DNA of 64,000 nt from Roseicyclus mahoneyensis (lineage in GTDB: Bacteria; Pseudomonadota; Alphaproteobacteria; Rhodobacterales; Rhodobacteraceae), in NCBI RefSeq assembly GCF_003148775.1, contig NZ_QGGW01000002.1:62001-126000 (forward strand), in the 5' to 3' direction. The notes beneath the pieces were generated by a model that saw only the letters and a list, made by a program, of their open reading frames with translations, was not told the DNA's origin and made no database searches. The translations under genes and the position numbers were made by a program. Every line of letters begins with the position of its first letter. The stretch's first letter is position 1. Positions 30,206 through 38,816 of the stretch are shown here, piece after piece.

Positions 30206-30576
30206 CAGTGCGGCGCGGCGAAGGCGCGACTGGATACCTGAACCGGGTTCTGCGCGGGGTCGCGGGCGTTGGCGAAGTGATAGCCGTCCGCGTCGTGGAT
30301 CTTGCCGAAGATCAGGCCCTTCGCCGCCGCAGCTTGGCAAAATGCCGGTACATCCGCCACGTCGAACACCAGCTTGACCAGAACCTGTCCGGCTTTCTGC
30401 CCCTTGCCCAGCGGGTGCAGCATGAGCGTGACGCCGCCTGTTGCGGGTGGGCGCAATTCGGTGATGCGGTCGCCCGGTCGCGTATGGGCGGCATAGCCGA
30501 AATGGGTTGCGTAGAAGGCAGCCATCTCGTCGATCTGCCGCGTGTAGAGGAGGATCCGGCCCAGCGGCGGCGACAT
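30205..30576 (-). CDS. VOC (glyoxalase/bleomycin-resistance fold) family protein
   Basis: The 123-residue protein begins MSPPLGRILLYTRQIDEMAAFY and has the paired beta-alpha-beta-beta-beta modules of the vicinal oxygen chelate fold (ITELRPP, VLVKLVFDVADV, NPVQVSSRAF). Metal ligands and substrate cannot be fixed by eye. The start at 30576 matches the family; the open frame upstream to 30708 does not. Confidence 0.75.
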   Translation of the reverse strand: MSPPLGRILLYTRQIDEMAAFYATHFGYAAHTRPGDRITELRPPATGGVTLMLHPLGKGQKAGQVLVKLVFDVADVPAFCQAAAAKGLIFGKIHDADGYHFANARDPAQNPVQVSSRAFAAPH

Positions 30577-30778
30577 GGCATGTCCCTTCGGATGACCGCG
30601 CAAGTTTGTGCAAAAAGCGCTTCGAATGCGACGGGCAATTTCTTTGCGCGGCGGGCCTGCTTCGGCTAATCGTTGCCCATGCCTGACCAGGATGGACGGG
30701 CCCGACATATCAACACGCGGAGCGAGTGGGCGCGTGGGTGGTGGAGGGTCCCGAGGGGTCGGGACCCTCCGTTTTTTT
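30577..30778 (+). ncRNA. Candidate small RNA ending at an orphan intrinsic terminator
   Basis: This interval lies between two minus-strand genes, and I see no plus-strand gene in it. Yet it ends in a very strong plus-strand terminator at 30743-30778. That pattern suggests an independent short transcript. The 5' end and promoter are not defined. A 27-codon stretch with tandem Trp codons (ARGWWRV) runs into the hairpin, but its ATG lacks a ribosome-binding site. Confidence 0.35.
30743..30778 (+). terminator. Strong orphan rho-independent terminator
   Basis: A perfect 12-bp stem GGAGGGTCCCGA / TCGGGACCCTCC with a GGGG loop is followed by G and seven T's on the plus strand. Both flanking genes are on the minus strand, and the minus-strand read has no T-run after the hairpin. 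It does not obviously serve either neighbour. Confidence 0.85.
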
Positions 30779-30790
30779 GGGGGGTTTGCG

Positions 30791-31204
30791 CTAGGTACCG
30801 CCCATCTCGCAGATGATCGCCCATTCGGCCTCTGCCACCGGCTGCACCGACAGGCGAGAATTCTTCACCAGCACCATATCGGCCAGATCCGCGCGCGCCT
30901 TGATCTGGTCGAGCGTCACGGGCATCGGCAGGGCGGCAACCGCCTTGAGGTCCACACACTCCCAACGCGGGTCGTCGGTGGTGCTGTCGGGATGCGCTAG
31001 GGCGATGATCTCGACGATGCCGACCACCGCCTTGTCGGTCTGGCTGTGGTAGAAGAACCCCCGGTCGCCCACGTCCATCTCGCGCATGAAGTTGCGCGCC
31101 TGATAGTTGCGCACACCCGACCATTCCTCGCCCGCATCGCCACGGGCCACCTGCTGGTCCCAAGACCAGGCATCGGGTTCGGATTTGAACAGCCAGTGGC
31201 GCAT
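30791..31204 (-). CDS. EVE domain-containing protein
   Basis: The 137-residue protein begins MRHWLFKSEPDAWSWDQQ and contains EWSGVRNYQARNFMREM and DRGFFYHSQTDKAVVGIVEI, all hallmarks of the EVE (PUA-like) fold, which binds modified bases in nucleic acids. The start at 31204 fits the family; an alternative ATG at 31213 overlaps the gpsA stop. It is downstream of gpsA in a tsaD-gpsA-EVE unit. Confidence 0.88.
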   Translation of the reverse strand: MRHWLFKSEPDAWSWDQQVARGDAGEEWSGVRNYQARNFMREMDVGDRGFFYHSQTDKAVVGIVEIIALAHPDSTTDDPRWECVDLKAVAALPMPVTLDQIKARADLADMVLVKNSRLSVQPVAEAEWAIICEMGGT

Positions 31205-31209
31205 CGGTC

Positions 31210-32154
31210 TCACTCCGCTTTCAGGGGGCGGTTAAAAAGCATCTCGGCGATATGCGCCACATCGGCCCGACCATCGGCAAGCGCCGCGACGGCGGCGGCG
31301 ATGGGCATCTCTTCCCCGTAGCGCACGGCGATCTCGCGGGCTGTGTGCAACCCCTCTATCGTCAGATCGTCGCCCAGCGTCTTACCCCGCGCAAGGGCCA
31401 AGCCGTAGCGGAAATTGCGGGACTTGTCCGAGCCGCAGGTCAGGATCAGATCGCCCAGACCCGACAGGCCTGTCAACGTCGCATCCTGCGCCCCGGCCTC
31501 GACGGCGATGCGCGTCATTTCGGCCAAGCCACGGGTCATCAAAGCCGCCCGCGCACTGTCGCCATAGCCCGCTCCGATCACCGCACCCGCCGCGATGGCG
31601 ATGACATTCTTCAGCGCGCCACCCAGTTCCGCGCCGATCACATCGGTGGTGCGGTACAGCCGCAGATGCGGGGTGGATAGGCGCGTCTGCAACACGGCAC
31701 CGGTGTCGTCATCGGCGCACGCCAGTGTCAAGGCAGTGGGCAGGCCCGCGGCGATGTCGACTGCGAAGCTGGGGCCGGTCAGTTGCGCGGGCATTGCAAC
31801 GGTATGGCGCGCGATCAGGCCCGTGGGGCCAAGGCCGGTCGCAACATCGATGCCCTTGGCGCAAGATATCAGCGTGCGGGCCGACAAGGGCGTGCCCGCC
31901 AGAAAGGCCCCGAGCGTCTGCGTCGGCAGGGCCAGAAGGGCGCACTCGGCGGTCAGGTCAGACAGGTCGCCGGTGACGCGCAGCCCCTCGGGGAAAGTGT
32001 GGCCCGGCAGACGGCGGACGTTTTCCCGCATAGCCTGCATCGCCGCCGCACCCTCGCGTGCCCAAAGCGTCACCTCATGCCCGGCCTGCGCATATGTGAT
32101 CGCCAAAGCCGTGCCAAAGGCCCCTGCGCCGATGATGTCGAGCCGCGCGCTCAT
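31210..32154 (-). CDS. gpsA: Glycerol-3-phosphate dehydrogenase [NAD(P)+]
   Basis: The 314-residue cytoplasmic enzyme reduces dihydroxyacetone phosphate to sn-glycerol-3-phosphate for phospholipid synthesis. The N-terminal motif [19 protein letters not shown] binds the cofactor. ISCAKGID, the catalytic lysine region [14 protein letters not shown] and [13 protein letters not shown] are family signatures. It overlaps tsaD by 4 bases, a conserved pairing. Confidence 0.95.
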   Translation of the reverse strand: MSARLDIIGAGAFGTALAITYAQAGHEVTLWAREGAAAMQAMRENVRRLPGHTFPEGLRVTGDLSDLTAECALLALPTQTLGAFLAGTPLSARTLISCAKGIDVATGLGPTGLIARHTVAMPAQLTGPSFAVDIAAGLPTALTLACADDDTGAVLQTRLSTPHLRLYRTTDVIGAELGGALKNVIAIAAGAVIGAGYGDSARAALMTRGLAEMTRIAVEAGAQDATLTGLSGLGDLILTCGSDKSRNFRYGLALARGKTLGDDLTIEGLHTAREIAVRYGEEMPIAAAVAALADGRADVAHIAEMLFNRPLKAE

Positions 32155-33233
32155 GCCTTGGCGCCCTTTTTCCCCGACCCGATCATCGGCGCGGCCTCGG
32201 TGTCGAGCGGCCAGCGCGGTCGGGCCGAAAGCGTCATGTCATCACGCTGCCCCGCCTCGAAGGCCAGAAGACCCGCAAAGGCGATCATCGCGGCATTGTC
32301 GGTGCACAGCGCCAGCGGCGGCGCGACAAAGGGCAGGCCCGCAGCCGCCGCAACCCGTTCAAGACGCGCGCGCAGGGACGCGTTGGCCGCCACGCCGCCC
32401 GCGACGGCAAAGCCGGTCAACCGGGCCTGTCCCGCAAGCGCGCGGCGTGATTTTTCCGCCAGCACATCAGAAATCGCGGCCTGAAACGAGGCACACAGGT
32501 CGGCGCGATCTTGTTCGGTCATGCCTCCCTTGTCCGCGATGACCCCATCGCGGGCGCGCAGCACGGCAGTTTTGAGGCCCGAGAAACTCAGGTCGCACCC
32601 CGACCGGTCCAACAGCGGACGCGGCAGGTCGAAGCGGCGCGGATCGCCCAAGGCTGCGGCACGTTCGACGGCAGGCCCGCCCGGCTGCGGCAGACCCAGC
32701 AGACGCGCGACCTTGTCGAACGCCTCGCCGGGGGCATCGTCGATGGTGCCACCAAGGCGCTGAAACGCCTGCGGGCCATCGACGCGCAGGAACTGGCAAT
32801 GCCCGCCCGAGACCAGCAGCATCAGGAAGGGAAAACCCAACCCGTCGGTCAGCACCGGCGTCAGCGCATGGCCCGCCAGATGGTTCACGCCGATCAGCGG
32901 CTTGCCCAACCCCATGGCCAGCCCCTTGGCCGCCATGACGCCCGACAAGACGCCGCCGATCAGCCCCGGCCCGGCGGTCACGGCAATGGCGTCGATCCCG
33001 GCTAGCGCCACGCCCGCCTCGGCCAGCGCCTGTTCGACCATCAGGTCCAGTTTCTCGACATGGGCGCGGGCGGCGATCTCGGGGACGACACCGCCAAAGG
33101 CCGCGTGCAGATCGGTCTGGCTGGCCACCACGTTGGACAAGATCGCCACAGCGCCGCCCGACCGGCGCAGGATCGCCGCACCTGTGTCATCGCAGCTGGA
33201 TTCAAGGCCAAGAATGGTCAGGGGCGCAGACAT
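32151..33233 (-). CDS. tsaD: tRNA N6-adenosine threonylcarbamoyltransferase TsaD
   Basis: The 360-residue ASKHA-fold protein transfers threonylcarbamoyl to A37 of ANN-decoding tRNAs. Signatures are [14 protein letters not shown], the iron ligands in [10 protein letters not shown] (His about 118 and 122), [11 protein letters not shown] and [10 protein letters not shown]. The start at 33233 ([13 protein letters not shown]) is the family N-terminus; the open frame to 33791 is antisense to hemD and rejected. It is divergent from hemD by 51 bases. Confidence 0.96.
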   Translation of the reverse strand: MSAPLTILGLESSCDDTGAAILRRSGGAVAILSNVVASQTDLHAAFGGVVPEIAARAHVEKLDLMVEQALAEAGVALAGIDAIAVTAGPGLIGGVLSGVMAAKGLAMGLGKPLIGVNHLAGHALTPVLTDGLGFPFLMLLVSGGHCQFLRVDGPQAFQRLGGTIDDAPGEAFDKVARLLGLPQPGGPAVERAAALGDPRRFDLPRPLLDRSGCDLSFSGLKTAVLRARDGVIADKGGMTEQDRADLCASFQAAISDVLAEKSRRALAGQARLTGFAVAGGVAANASLRARLERVAAAAGLPFVAPPLALCTDNAAMIAFAGLLAFEAGQRDDMTLSARPRWPLDTEAAPMIGSGKKGAKA

Positions 33234-33284
33234 GCAAGGGGCGCTCGTTGTCAGGTCGTCCCCGGGCAGGTAACACTCGCCCCC

Positions 33285-34016
33285 ATGTCTGACAATGCCA
33301 GCCCCCCTGCCCCGCTTGTCCTGCTGACCCGACCGCGGGCGGCGTCTGAACGGTTTGCCACGATGCTGCGGGCGGAATTCGGTCCGATGCAGATCGCAAT
33401 CCTGCCGCTCATGGAGATCGTGCCCTTGGTCACGACGCTGGATCTGGAGGATGTCGCGGCGCTGATCTTCACCTCGGCGGCGGGGGTGGAGGTCTTTGCC
33501 GACCTGACCGGCGATCGCAACCTGCCCGCATGGTGTGTGGGCGACCGCACCGCGCAGGCCGCGCGCGAGGCGGGGCTCAAGGCGATGTCCGCAGGCGGCG
33601 ACGCGGCGGCGCTGGTGGCGCTGATGGCTGACGCCCGGCCCTTGGGGCGGTTGTTGCACCTGCACGGCGCGCACACGCGGGGCGATGTGGCCGAAGGGCT
33701 CAACAAGGCGGGGCTGAGGGCTGAGGGCCGCGCGATCTACGACCAGCGGCGCATCTCGCCGGGCCCCGCTTTCACCGCTGCACTGGCCCATGACGGGCCC
33801 ATCGTCGTTCCCTTGTTCTCGCCGCGCAGCGCCCGCTTGTTTGCCGAGGCCGCGGACCCAGTCGGCGCCAACCTCCGTCCGGTGACGATCAGCGCGGCCG
33901 CGCGCGATGCCCTGCCGGACAGGCTTGCCCGGACAGCTACACTGGCCGCAGCACCGGATGCAGAGGCAATGATGCAGGCTGTAGGTGCGCTGATATCACC
34001 GCAAACCCCGGCTTGA
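33285..34016 (+). CDS. hemD: Uroporphyrinogen-III synthase
   Basis: The 243-residue protein has the two-lobed HemD pattern: [57 protein letters not shown] and [15 protein letters not shown]. It cyclises hydroxymethylbilane for haem, sirohaem and cobalamin. HemD sequences diverge widely, so some doubt remains. hemC, a frequent neighbour, is not present; instead mic60 and hemY follow. Confidence 0.88.
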   Translation: MSDNASPPAPLVLLTRPRAASERFATMLRAEFGPMQIAILPLMEIVPLVTTLDLEDVAALIFTSAAGVEVFADLTGDRNLPAWCVGDRTAQAAREAGLKAMSAGGDAAALVALMADARPLGRLLHLHGAHTRGDVAEGLNKAGLRAEGRAIYDQRRISPGPAFTAALAHDGPIVVPLFSPRSARLFAEAADPVGANLRPVTISAAARDALPDRLARTATLAAAPDAEAMMQAVGALISPQTPA

Positions 34017-34105
34017 GGCGCATGTCACGCTGGTCTAGGCTTTGACTGACTCGGCTGTCATGCACGCTGGACAGTTTTGAAATTGACAGATGAAGGACGG
34101 GTGAC

Positions 34106-35578
34106 GTGGCACGGGGAAGCTCGAAAAGCTCAGGCGGAACACGCAAAAGCGGCAGCGCGGCGGAGAATGACACCCTCGAGGCGCAATCGCCCGAGACCGT
34201 CGAGGCCGCCACCGATTCGCTCACCATGACGCCGGAGACCGACACCATCCGTCCCGATGACAGCGTCGAAGAAAGCGCCGAGGCACGGGCGCCCAGCGAC
34301 ACCGACCCGACGACAGCCGCCGAGCAGACCACGACCGACGCAGACGCGGCAAAAGACAGTGTCACCGGCGGCGCTGGCGATGACAGCATCGTGACCCAAG
34401 ACACCAGCATCGAGGATGCGGAGATCATCTCCGAACCGGCCGAGACCAATGAAACCCTTGTACAGGCCGAACCCGAGCGGCCCGCACCGCCACCGCCACC
34501 CTCGGCGCCTGCGCCTGCGCCTCTGCCTGAGCGTCGTAGTGGGGTCGTGCCGCTGGTGCTGGGGGGCATCATCGCCGCCGGGATCGGCTATGGCGCGGCC
34601 TACATGGGCTGGTTGCCGACAGCACAGGGTGACAGCGATCAAAGCGCGGCATTCACGGCCGCGCTCGAAGGTCCGAACGAGACTTTGGCCGCCCTGCAAG
34701 CTCGGGTGGCCGAACTTGAATCGGCCACGCCTGATACCCCCGTCATGCCCGAGGTCGACCTGACCCCGGTTCTGGATCAGATCGGCGCGCTTGGCACCCG
34801 GATCGACGACGCTGCCGCGACGCTCGAAGCTTTGACCGCCCGCGTCACGACGCTTGAGGATCGTCCTGTATTCAGTGGCGATGTCGACGCCGACAGCGCC
34901 GCCGCCGTTGAAGCCGCCGCTCGGCTGGAGGCCGAACTGGAGGCTGAACGCACCGCAGCTGCCGAACAGGCCGCAACCCTGCAAGCCGCCGCCGAGGCCG
35001 CACAAGCTGCTGCAGCCGAGGCAGAGGCCGCCGCCGCCGCCGCGATTGCAGAGACAGAGGCACAGGCACAGGCCGCCGTTGCGCGTGCCGCCGCCGATGC
35101 CGCCGTGGGTCAGGTGCAGGCGGCGCTGGAAACAGGCGCCCCCTTTGCCGAACCGCTGGCCGCTCTGTCGCAAGTGGTCGAGGTGCCCGAAGGGCTTGCT
35201 GCTGTGGCCGATACCGGGGTGCCGACGCTCGACGCGCTGCAAACAGCCTTTCCGCCGCTGGCGCGCGCAGCTCTGCCCGCCGCCCTGCAGGAAACTGCGG
35301 GCGAGGCGATGACGGACCGTCTGGGCGCCTTCGTGATGGGCCAGATCGGTGGCCGGTCGGTCGAACCGCGCGAAGGGGATGACCCCGACGCCGTACTCAG
35401 CCGGGTTGAGGCCGGGGTCAGATCGGGCGACCTGCGGGCCGCCTTGGCCGAACTGGCCGCATTGCCCGAAAGCGCGCGATCAGAACTTGCCGCATGGGCG
35501 GTCGATGTCGAAGCCCGCGCCGACGCTGTGGAGGGTCTTGCCACCCTCGGCGCGGCGCTGGCCCGTGACGGTAACTGA
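34106..35578 (+). CDS. Alphaproteobacterial mitofilin/Mic60 homologue (COG4223)
   Basis: The 490-residue protein starts with GTG (M-ARGSSKSSGG). A long acidic, disordered N-terminus and a proline patch (APPPPPSAPAPAP) precede a single membrane helix (about 147-168, VVPLVLGGIIAAGIGYGAAY). Then come an alanine/glutamate-rich coiled coil (about 270-345) and a C-terminal mitofilin-like domain. Bacterial Mic60 shapes intracytoplasmic membranes and is classically found between hemD and hemY, exactly as here. Low-complexity coding explains the many shadow frames. Confidence 0.85.
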   Translation: MARGSSKSSGGTRKSGSAAENDTLEAQSPETVEAATDSLTMTPETDTIRPDDSVEESAEARAPSDTDPTTAAEQTTTDADAAKDSVTGGAGDDSIVTQDTSIEDAEIISEPAETNETLVQAEPERPAPPPPPSAPAPAPLPERRSGVVPLVLGGIIAAGIGYGAAYMGWLPTAQGDSDQSAAFTAALEGPNETLAALQARVAELESATPDTPVMPEVDLTPVLDQIGALGTRIDDAAATLEALTARVTTLEDRPVFSGDVDADSAAAVEAAARLEAELEAERTAAAEQAATLQAAAEAAQAAAAEAEAAAAAAIAETEAQAQAAVARAAADAAVGQVQAALETGAPFAEPLAALSQVVEVPEGLAAVADTGVPTLDALQTAFPPLARAALPAALQETAGEAMTDRLGAFVMGQIGGRSVEPREGDDPDAVLSRVEAGVRSGDLRAALAELAALPESARSELAAWAVDVEARADAVEGLATLGAALARDGN

Positions 35579-35590
35579 GGGGGCGCTGTG

Positions 35591-37066
35591 ATGCTTTGGG
35601 TCTTGCTGAAGGTCGTGATCTTCATGGCGCTGGTCGCGGGCCTGACATGGGGTGCCGGTCTGCTGCTGGAGATGGGCGAGTTGGCCACGCTGACCGTGAT
35701 GGGGCGGGAGTTTGTGTTGACCCCGCTTCTGGCGGTCTTTGGCGCCATGGTCTTGCTTCTGGCGGTCTGGCTCCTGTTCCGCGCGGTCGGCCTTTTGGTG
35801 GCGACGTTGCGCTTTCTCAACGGCGACGAGACGGCGATCAGCCGCTATTTCAACCGCCGCGCCGAGCGCAAGGGCTACGAGGCGCTGGCCGAGGGCATGA
35901 TGGCGCTGGCCGCCGGTGAAGGTCGCTTGGCGATCCGCAAGGCGGAACGGGCAGAGAAATACCTTGGCCGGCCCGAACTGACCAAGCTGGTCGTGGCTCA
36001 GGGCGCTGAGATGGTGGGCGACACGGCGCTTGCGACCGAAACCTTCAAGGCATTGGTGACCGACGACCGCACCCGCTTTGTCGGTGTGCGCGGGCTGATG
36101 AAGCAGAAACTGGCGTCGGGTGACACCGAGACCGCGATGAAGCTGGCCGAAAAGGCGCTGGCGCTCCGCCCGAAGAACGAAGAGGTACAGACGACGCTGT
36201 TGCAACTTCAGGCCCGCCACGAGGATTGGTCGGGCGCGCGCGCGACACTGGCGGCCGCGCTGAAATCAGGCAACCTGCCGCGCGACGTGCACAAGCGGCG
36301 CGACGCGGTGCTGGCGCTGGCCCATGCCCGCGACGCCATGGCCAATGGCAAGATTGCCGAGGCCGTGCGCGACGCCGAGGCGGCGCAGGCGATGGCGCCG
36401 GGCCTTGTGCCTGCCGCCGTCATGTCGGCGCGGCTTGCCATCGCCGACAACAAGGGCAAACACGCGACCAAGATCCTCAAGGCCGCATGGGACACCGACC
36501 CGCATCCCGATATTGCCGCGGCCTTCGCCGAAATCGCCCCGCGCGAAACACCGGCCGAGCGGCTCAAGCGGTTCCGCCCGCTGATCGCCAAGCACCCCAA
36601 CCATGCAGAGTCGCGCATGCTGGAGGCCGAGTTGCAGATCGCCGCCGAGGATTTCCCCGCCGCCCGCCGCGCCCTTGGCGATCTGGCCGAGACCAACCCG
36701 ACGGCGCGGTCTTTGACCATCATGGCAGCGATCGAACGTGGCGCGGGCGCAGAGGACCGGGTGGTGCGCGCATGGCTTGCCAAGGCCGTCACAGCGCCGC
36801 GCGGCATGCAATGGGTCTGTGACGCCTGCGGACACATCCACGCCGACTGGCGGCCGGTCTGTGCGCATTGCAACAGCTTCGACCGACTCAGCTGGCAGGA
36901 AGTTACGCAAAGCGATGCGGCGCTGATCGGCCCGGCACAGATGCTGCCCCTGATCGTCGGCGCGCTGGGGGACCACAAGGCGCCAGCGGCTGAAGAAAGC
37001 GTCGAGGCCGAGGTGGTGACCGATGCGGACACCCTGTCGCCTGAGCCGGCCGACGTACGAAATTAG
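35591..37066 (+). CDS. HemY-family TPR membrane protein with C-terminal zinc ribbon
   Basis: The 491-residue protein begins MLWVLLKVVIFMALVAG. It has two membrane helices (about 2-27 and 43-63) and the HemY_N region RYFNRRAERKGYEALAEGMM, then TPR-like repeats. Near residue 408 is a four-cysteine ribbon VCDACGHIHADWRPVCAHC. The name derives from gene linkage with haem genes; the activity is unproven and it is not protoporphyrinogen oxidase. A GTG directly before the ATG is an alternative start. It lies 12 bases after mic60. Confidence 0.85.
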   Translation: MLWVLLKVVIFMALVAGLTWGAGLLLEMGELATLTVMGREFVLTPLLAVFGAMVLLLAVWLLFRAVGLLVATLRFLNGDETAISRYFNRRAERKGYEALAEGMMALAAGEGRLAIRKAERAEKYLGRPELTKLVVAQGAEMVGDTALATETFKALVTDDRTRFVGVRGLMKQKLASGDTETAMKLAEKALALRPKNEEVQTTLLQLQARHEDWSGARATLAAALKSGNLPRDVHKRRDAVLALAHARDAMANGKIAEAVRDAEAAQAMAPGLVPAAVMSARLAIADNKGKHATKILKAAWDTDPHPDIAAAFAEIAPRETPAERLKRFRPLIAKHPNHAESRMLEAELQIAAEDFPAARRALGDLAETNPTARSLTIMAAIERGAGAEDRVVRAWLAKAVTAPRGMQWVCDACGHIHADWRPVCAHCNSFDRLSWQEVTQSDAALIGPAQMLPLIVGALGDHKAPAAEESVEAEVVTDADTLSPEPADVRN

Positions 37067-37165
37067 GACTAGGAAACCCCCGCAGGGCTTGTTAAGAGCC
37101 CGCGGCACGCCATCGGTCAGGGTTCGTCCCGATATGGATCTGGTAGGACGGCGACAGAGAAGAAT

Positions 37166-37241
37166 GCCGCTGTAGCTCAGCTGGTAGAGCACGTCATTCG
37201 TAATGATGGGGTCGGGGGTTCGAGTCCCTTCAGCGGCACCA
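37166..37241 (+). tRNA. tRNA-Thr (anticodon CGT)
   Basis: The 76-base gene folds as a cloverleaf. The acceptor GCCGCTG pairs with CAGCGGC, the D-arm is AGCTCAGCTGGTAGAGC, and the T-arm contains GGTTCGAGTCC. The anticodon stem is CGTCA/TGATG around the loop TTCGTAA, with anticodon CGT at 37199-37201 reading ACG. The CCA end is encoded. Confidence 0.97.
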
Positions 37242-37463
37242 TTCTTCTCTCCGAAATCATCCGATGACAGCGTGGACGGCCAGTTCCAGAGGGATCATGG
37301 CGGTAGCTTCTGCGGTGCGACTCGAGAGCATGCACTGATATGATCGCGCTTTGGGGCGTTCCCGAGGGTGGCGCAGGTCGTAACGCGTGAGCGTGCCCGA
37401 TAAGCCGGTCCGCGCTCGACGGAACCACTTGACCTTCGCGCACAACCCTGAGACCCATAAGTC
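37242..37463 (+). other. Spacer between tRNA-Thr and the TPP riboswitch
   Basis: These 222 bases carry no convincing gene. Open frames on the minus strand here read through the tRNA gene and give the well-known artefact peptide LKGLEPPTPSLR. The promoter of the thiamine operon should lie in this stretch; I could not pick clear -35/-10 hexamers. Confidence 0.5.
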
Positions 37464-37552
37464 ATACAGGGGAGCTCCGTACTGCCGGGGCTGAGATGCA
37501 GGGCGCAAGCCCTCGGACCCTTGAGCTGATCTGGGTAATGCCAGCGGAGCGA
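37464..37552 (+). ncRNA. TPP riboswitch (THI element)
   Basis: The conserved TPP-aptamer blocks occur in order: ACAGGGGAG (P2 left), GGGGCTGAGA (pyrimidine-sensor J3/2), the short hairpin GGGCGCAAGCCC (P3a), GGACCCTTGAGCTGATC and CTGGGTAATGCCAGCG (pyrophosphate-sensor P4/P5). The element ends 8 bases before the ykoF ATG. Its 3' end GCGGAGCGAGG covers the ribosome-binding site, as in Gram-negative translational switches. Thiamine pyrophosphate should repress the downstream transporter. Confidence 0.95.
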
Positions 37553-37559
37553 GGTCAAG

Positions 37560-38168
37560 ATGTTCTCAGGCGCACAAGTCTCTGTTTATCCCATGTCCGA
37601 CGATTTCGTCGACATCATCCTTGGCGCAATCAAGGCGCTGGAGCCGTGGCGCGATCGCCTCAGGCTGGAAACCGACCACCTGTCTACTTTGATGGTCGGA
37701 CCGCCGGAGGTGCTGTTTCCGGCCATGCGCGATCTGTTTCTGGCCGCCACCCGGTCGGGCGTCCACACCACGATGCACGCCACAGTCTCGCGGGGGTGCC
37801 CCGGCGAACCGGATGATCCGATCTGCACGCCCGCCACCGCAGTCGCACCCGGCCTGCCCCTTGCGCAGCGCATTCTGGCATGCCGTGACGCCGTCATGAC
37901 AGCACCTCGTACCGGGCAGACGATCGCGGCACAGCTGTCGCTTTACCCGCTCGGGTTCGGCCATCACATGGACGAGATCTATGGCTGCATCGAATTCCTG
38001 AAGGGATCAGGCACCTTTGATCGATCCAAGAATTTCTGCACGGCGTTGCGCGGCGATGCCGGTCCCGTCTTCGAAACGCTGAACCAGGCCTTTACCGGCT
38101 TTGGATCGGGAGCGGGGCACATCGCGCTGGACGTCACCTTATCGGCCAACTCGCCGAGCGCTGCCTGA
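37560..38168 (+). CDS. ykoF: YkoF, thiamine/HMP-binding accessory protein
   Basis: The 202-residue protein has two tandem ACT-like/ferredoxin-fold halves. The first begins FSGAQVSVYPMSDDFVDIIL, the second IAAQLSLYPLGFGHHMDEIY. B. subtilis YkoF binds thiamine and HMP. It is directly under the TPP riboswitch and heads the ykoFEDC operon, so a role in precursor capture for the importer is well supported. Confidence 0.92.
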   Translation: MFSGAQVSVYPMSDDFVDIILGAIKALEPWRDRLRLETDHLSTLMVGPPEVLFPAMRDLFLAATRSGVHTTMHATVSRGCPGEPDDPICTPATAVAPGLPLAQRILACRDAVMTAPRTGQTIAAQLSLYPLGFGHHMDEIYGCIEFLKGSGTFDRSKNFCTALRGDAGPVFETLNQAFTGFGSGAGHIALDVTLSANSPSAA

Positions 38169-38231
38169 CCCGCCTGCCGCGCCCGCGCGCGGACCGTTCA
38201 CTCCAAAAACCGAACCCCAAAGGAGGCTGAT

Positions 38232-38816
38232 ATGCCGACCCATTCCGTCTGGACTCTTCGTGAAACCCTGATCGTCGCCGTGTTGGGGGCCGTGTTCGGC
38301 GTGCTCTATCTCGGCTGGGTTCAGGTCTGGCTGGTGCTGCAGGCGATCTTCGGAGCGCTGACCATGGATGTCGTGATGGGCTTCTGGTTCGTCGTGTCGA
38401 TCATTGCAGCGGCCATCATTCGCAAACCGGGCGTTGCGCTTGTGTCGGAGGTCATGGCCGCGGCGGTTCAGGTGCTGTTGGGCAGCCCCGCGGGCCTTTT
38501 GCTGCTGCTGACGGGCCTTGTGCAGGGGGCGGGTGCCGAAGCGGTCTTCGCCGCGACGCGCTGGCGCCGGTATTCGCTTGCGGTGCTGATGGCAGCCGGG
38601 ATGGGCGCGGCGGTTTTCTCCTTCGCCTATACCTGGATCAGGTTCGACTACGGCAGCCTTGCTCCGGGCCTTGTGGTGGCAATGTTCGTGTTGCGCCTCG
38701 CCTCGGGCGCGCTGCTCGGCGGATTGCTGGGGCATGTGATCGTCAAGGCGCTCTACCGTACGGGCGTCTTGTCGGGGCTCGCCATCGACCGTGACACGCG
38801 CGCCGCGCATGTTTGA
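38232..38816 (+). CDS. ykoE: YkoE, substrate-binding S component of the thiamine/HMP ECF transporter
   Basis: The 194-residue inner-membrane protein begins MPTHSVWTLRETLIVAVLGA after AGGAGG. It has about six hydrophobic helices, consistent with an ECF S component that binds the vitamin precursor. It follows ykoF by 63 bases, and its stop overlaps the ykoD ATG. Confidence 0.9.
   Translation: MPTHSVWTLRETLIVAVLGAVFGVLYLGWVQVWLVLQAIFGALTMDVVMGFWFVVSIIAAAIIRKPGVALVSEVMAAAVQVLLGSPAGLLLLLTGLVQGAGAEAVFAATRWRRYSLAVLMAAGMGAAVFSFAYTWIRFDYGSLAPGLVVAMFVLRLASGALLGGLLGHVIVKALYRTGVLSGLAIDRDTRAAHV

Noticed and set aside
37177-37508. Minus-strand open frames across the tRNA-Thr gene
   Set aside because: They encode the peptide LKGLEPPTPSLR, a well-known false translation of a tRNA gene's complement, and have no independent support.
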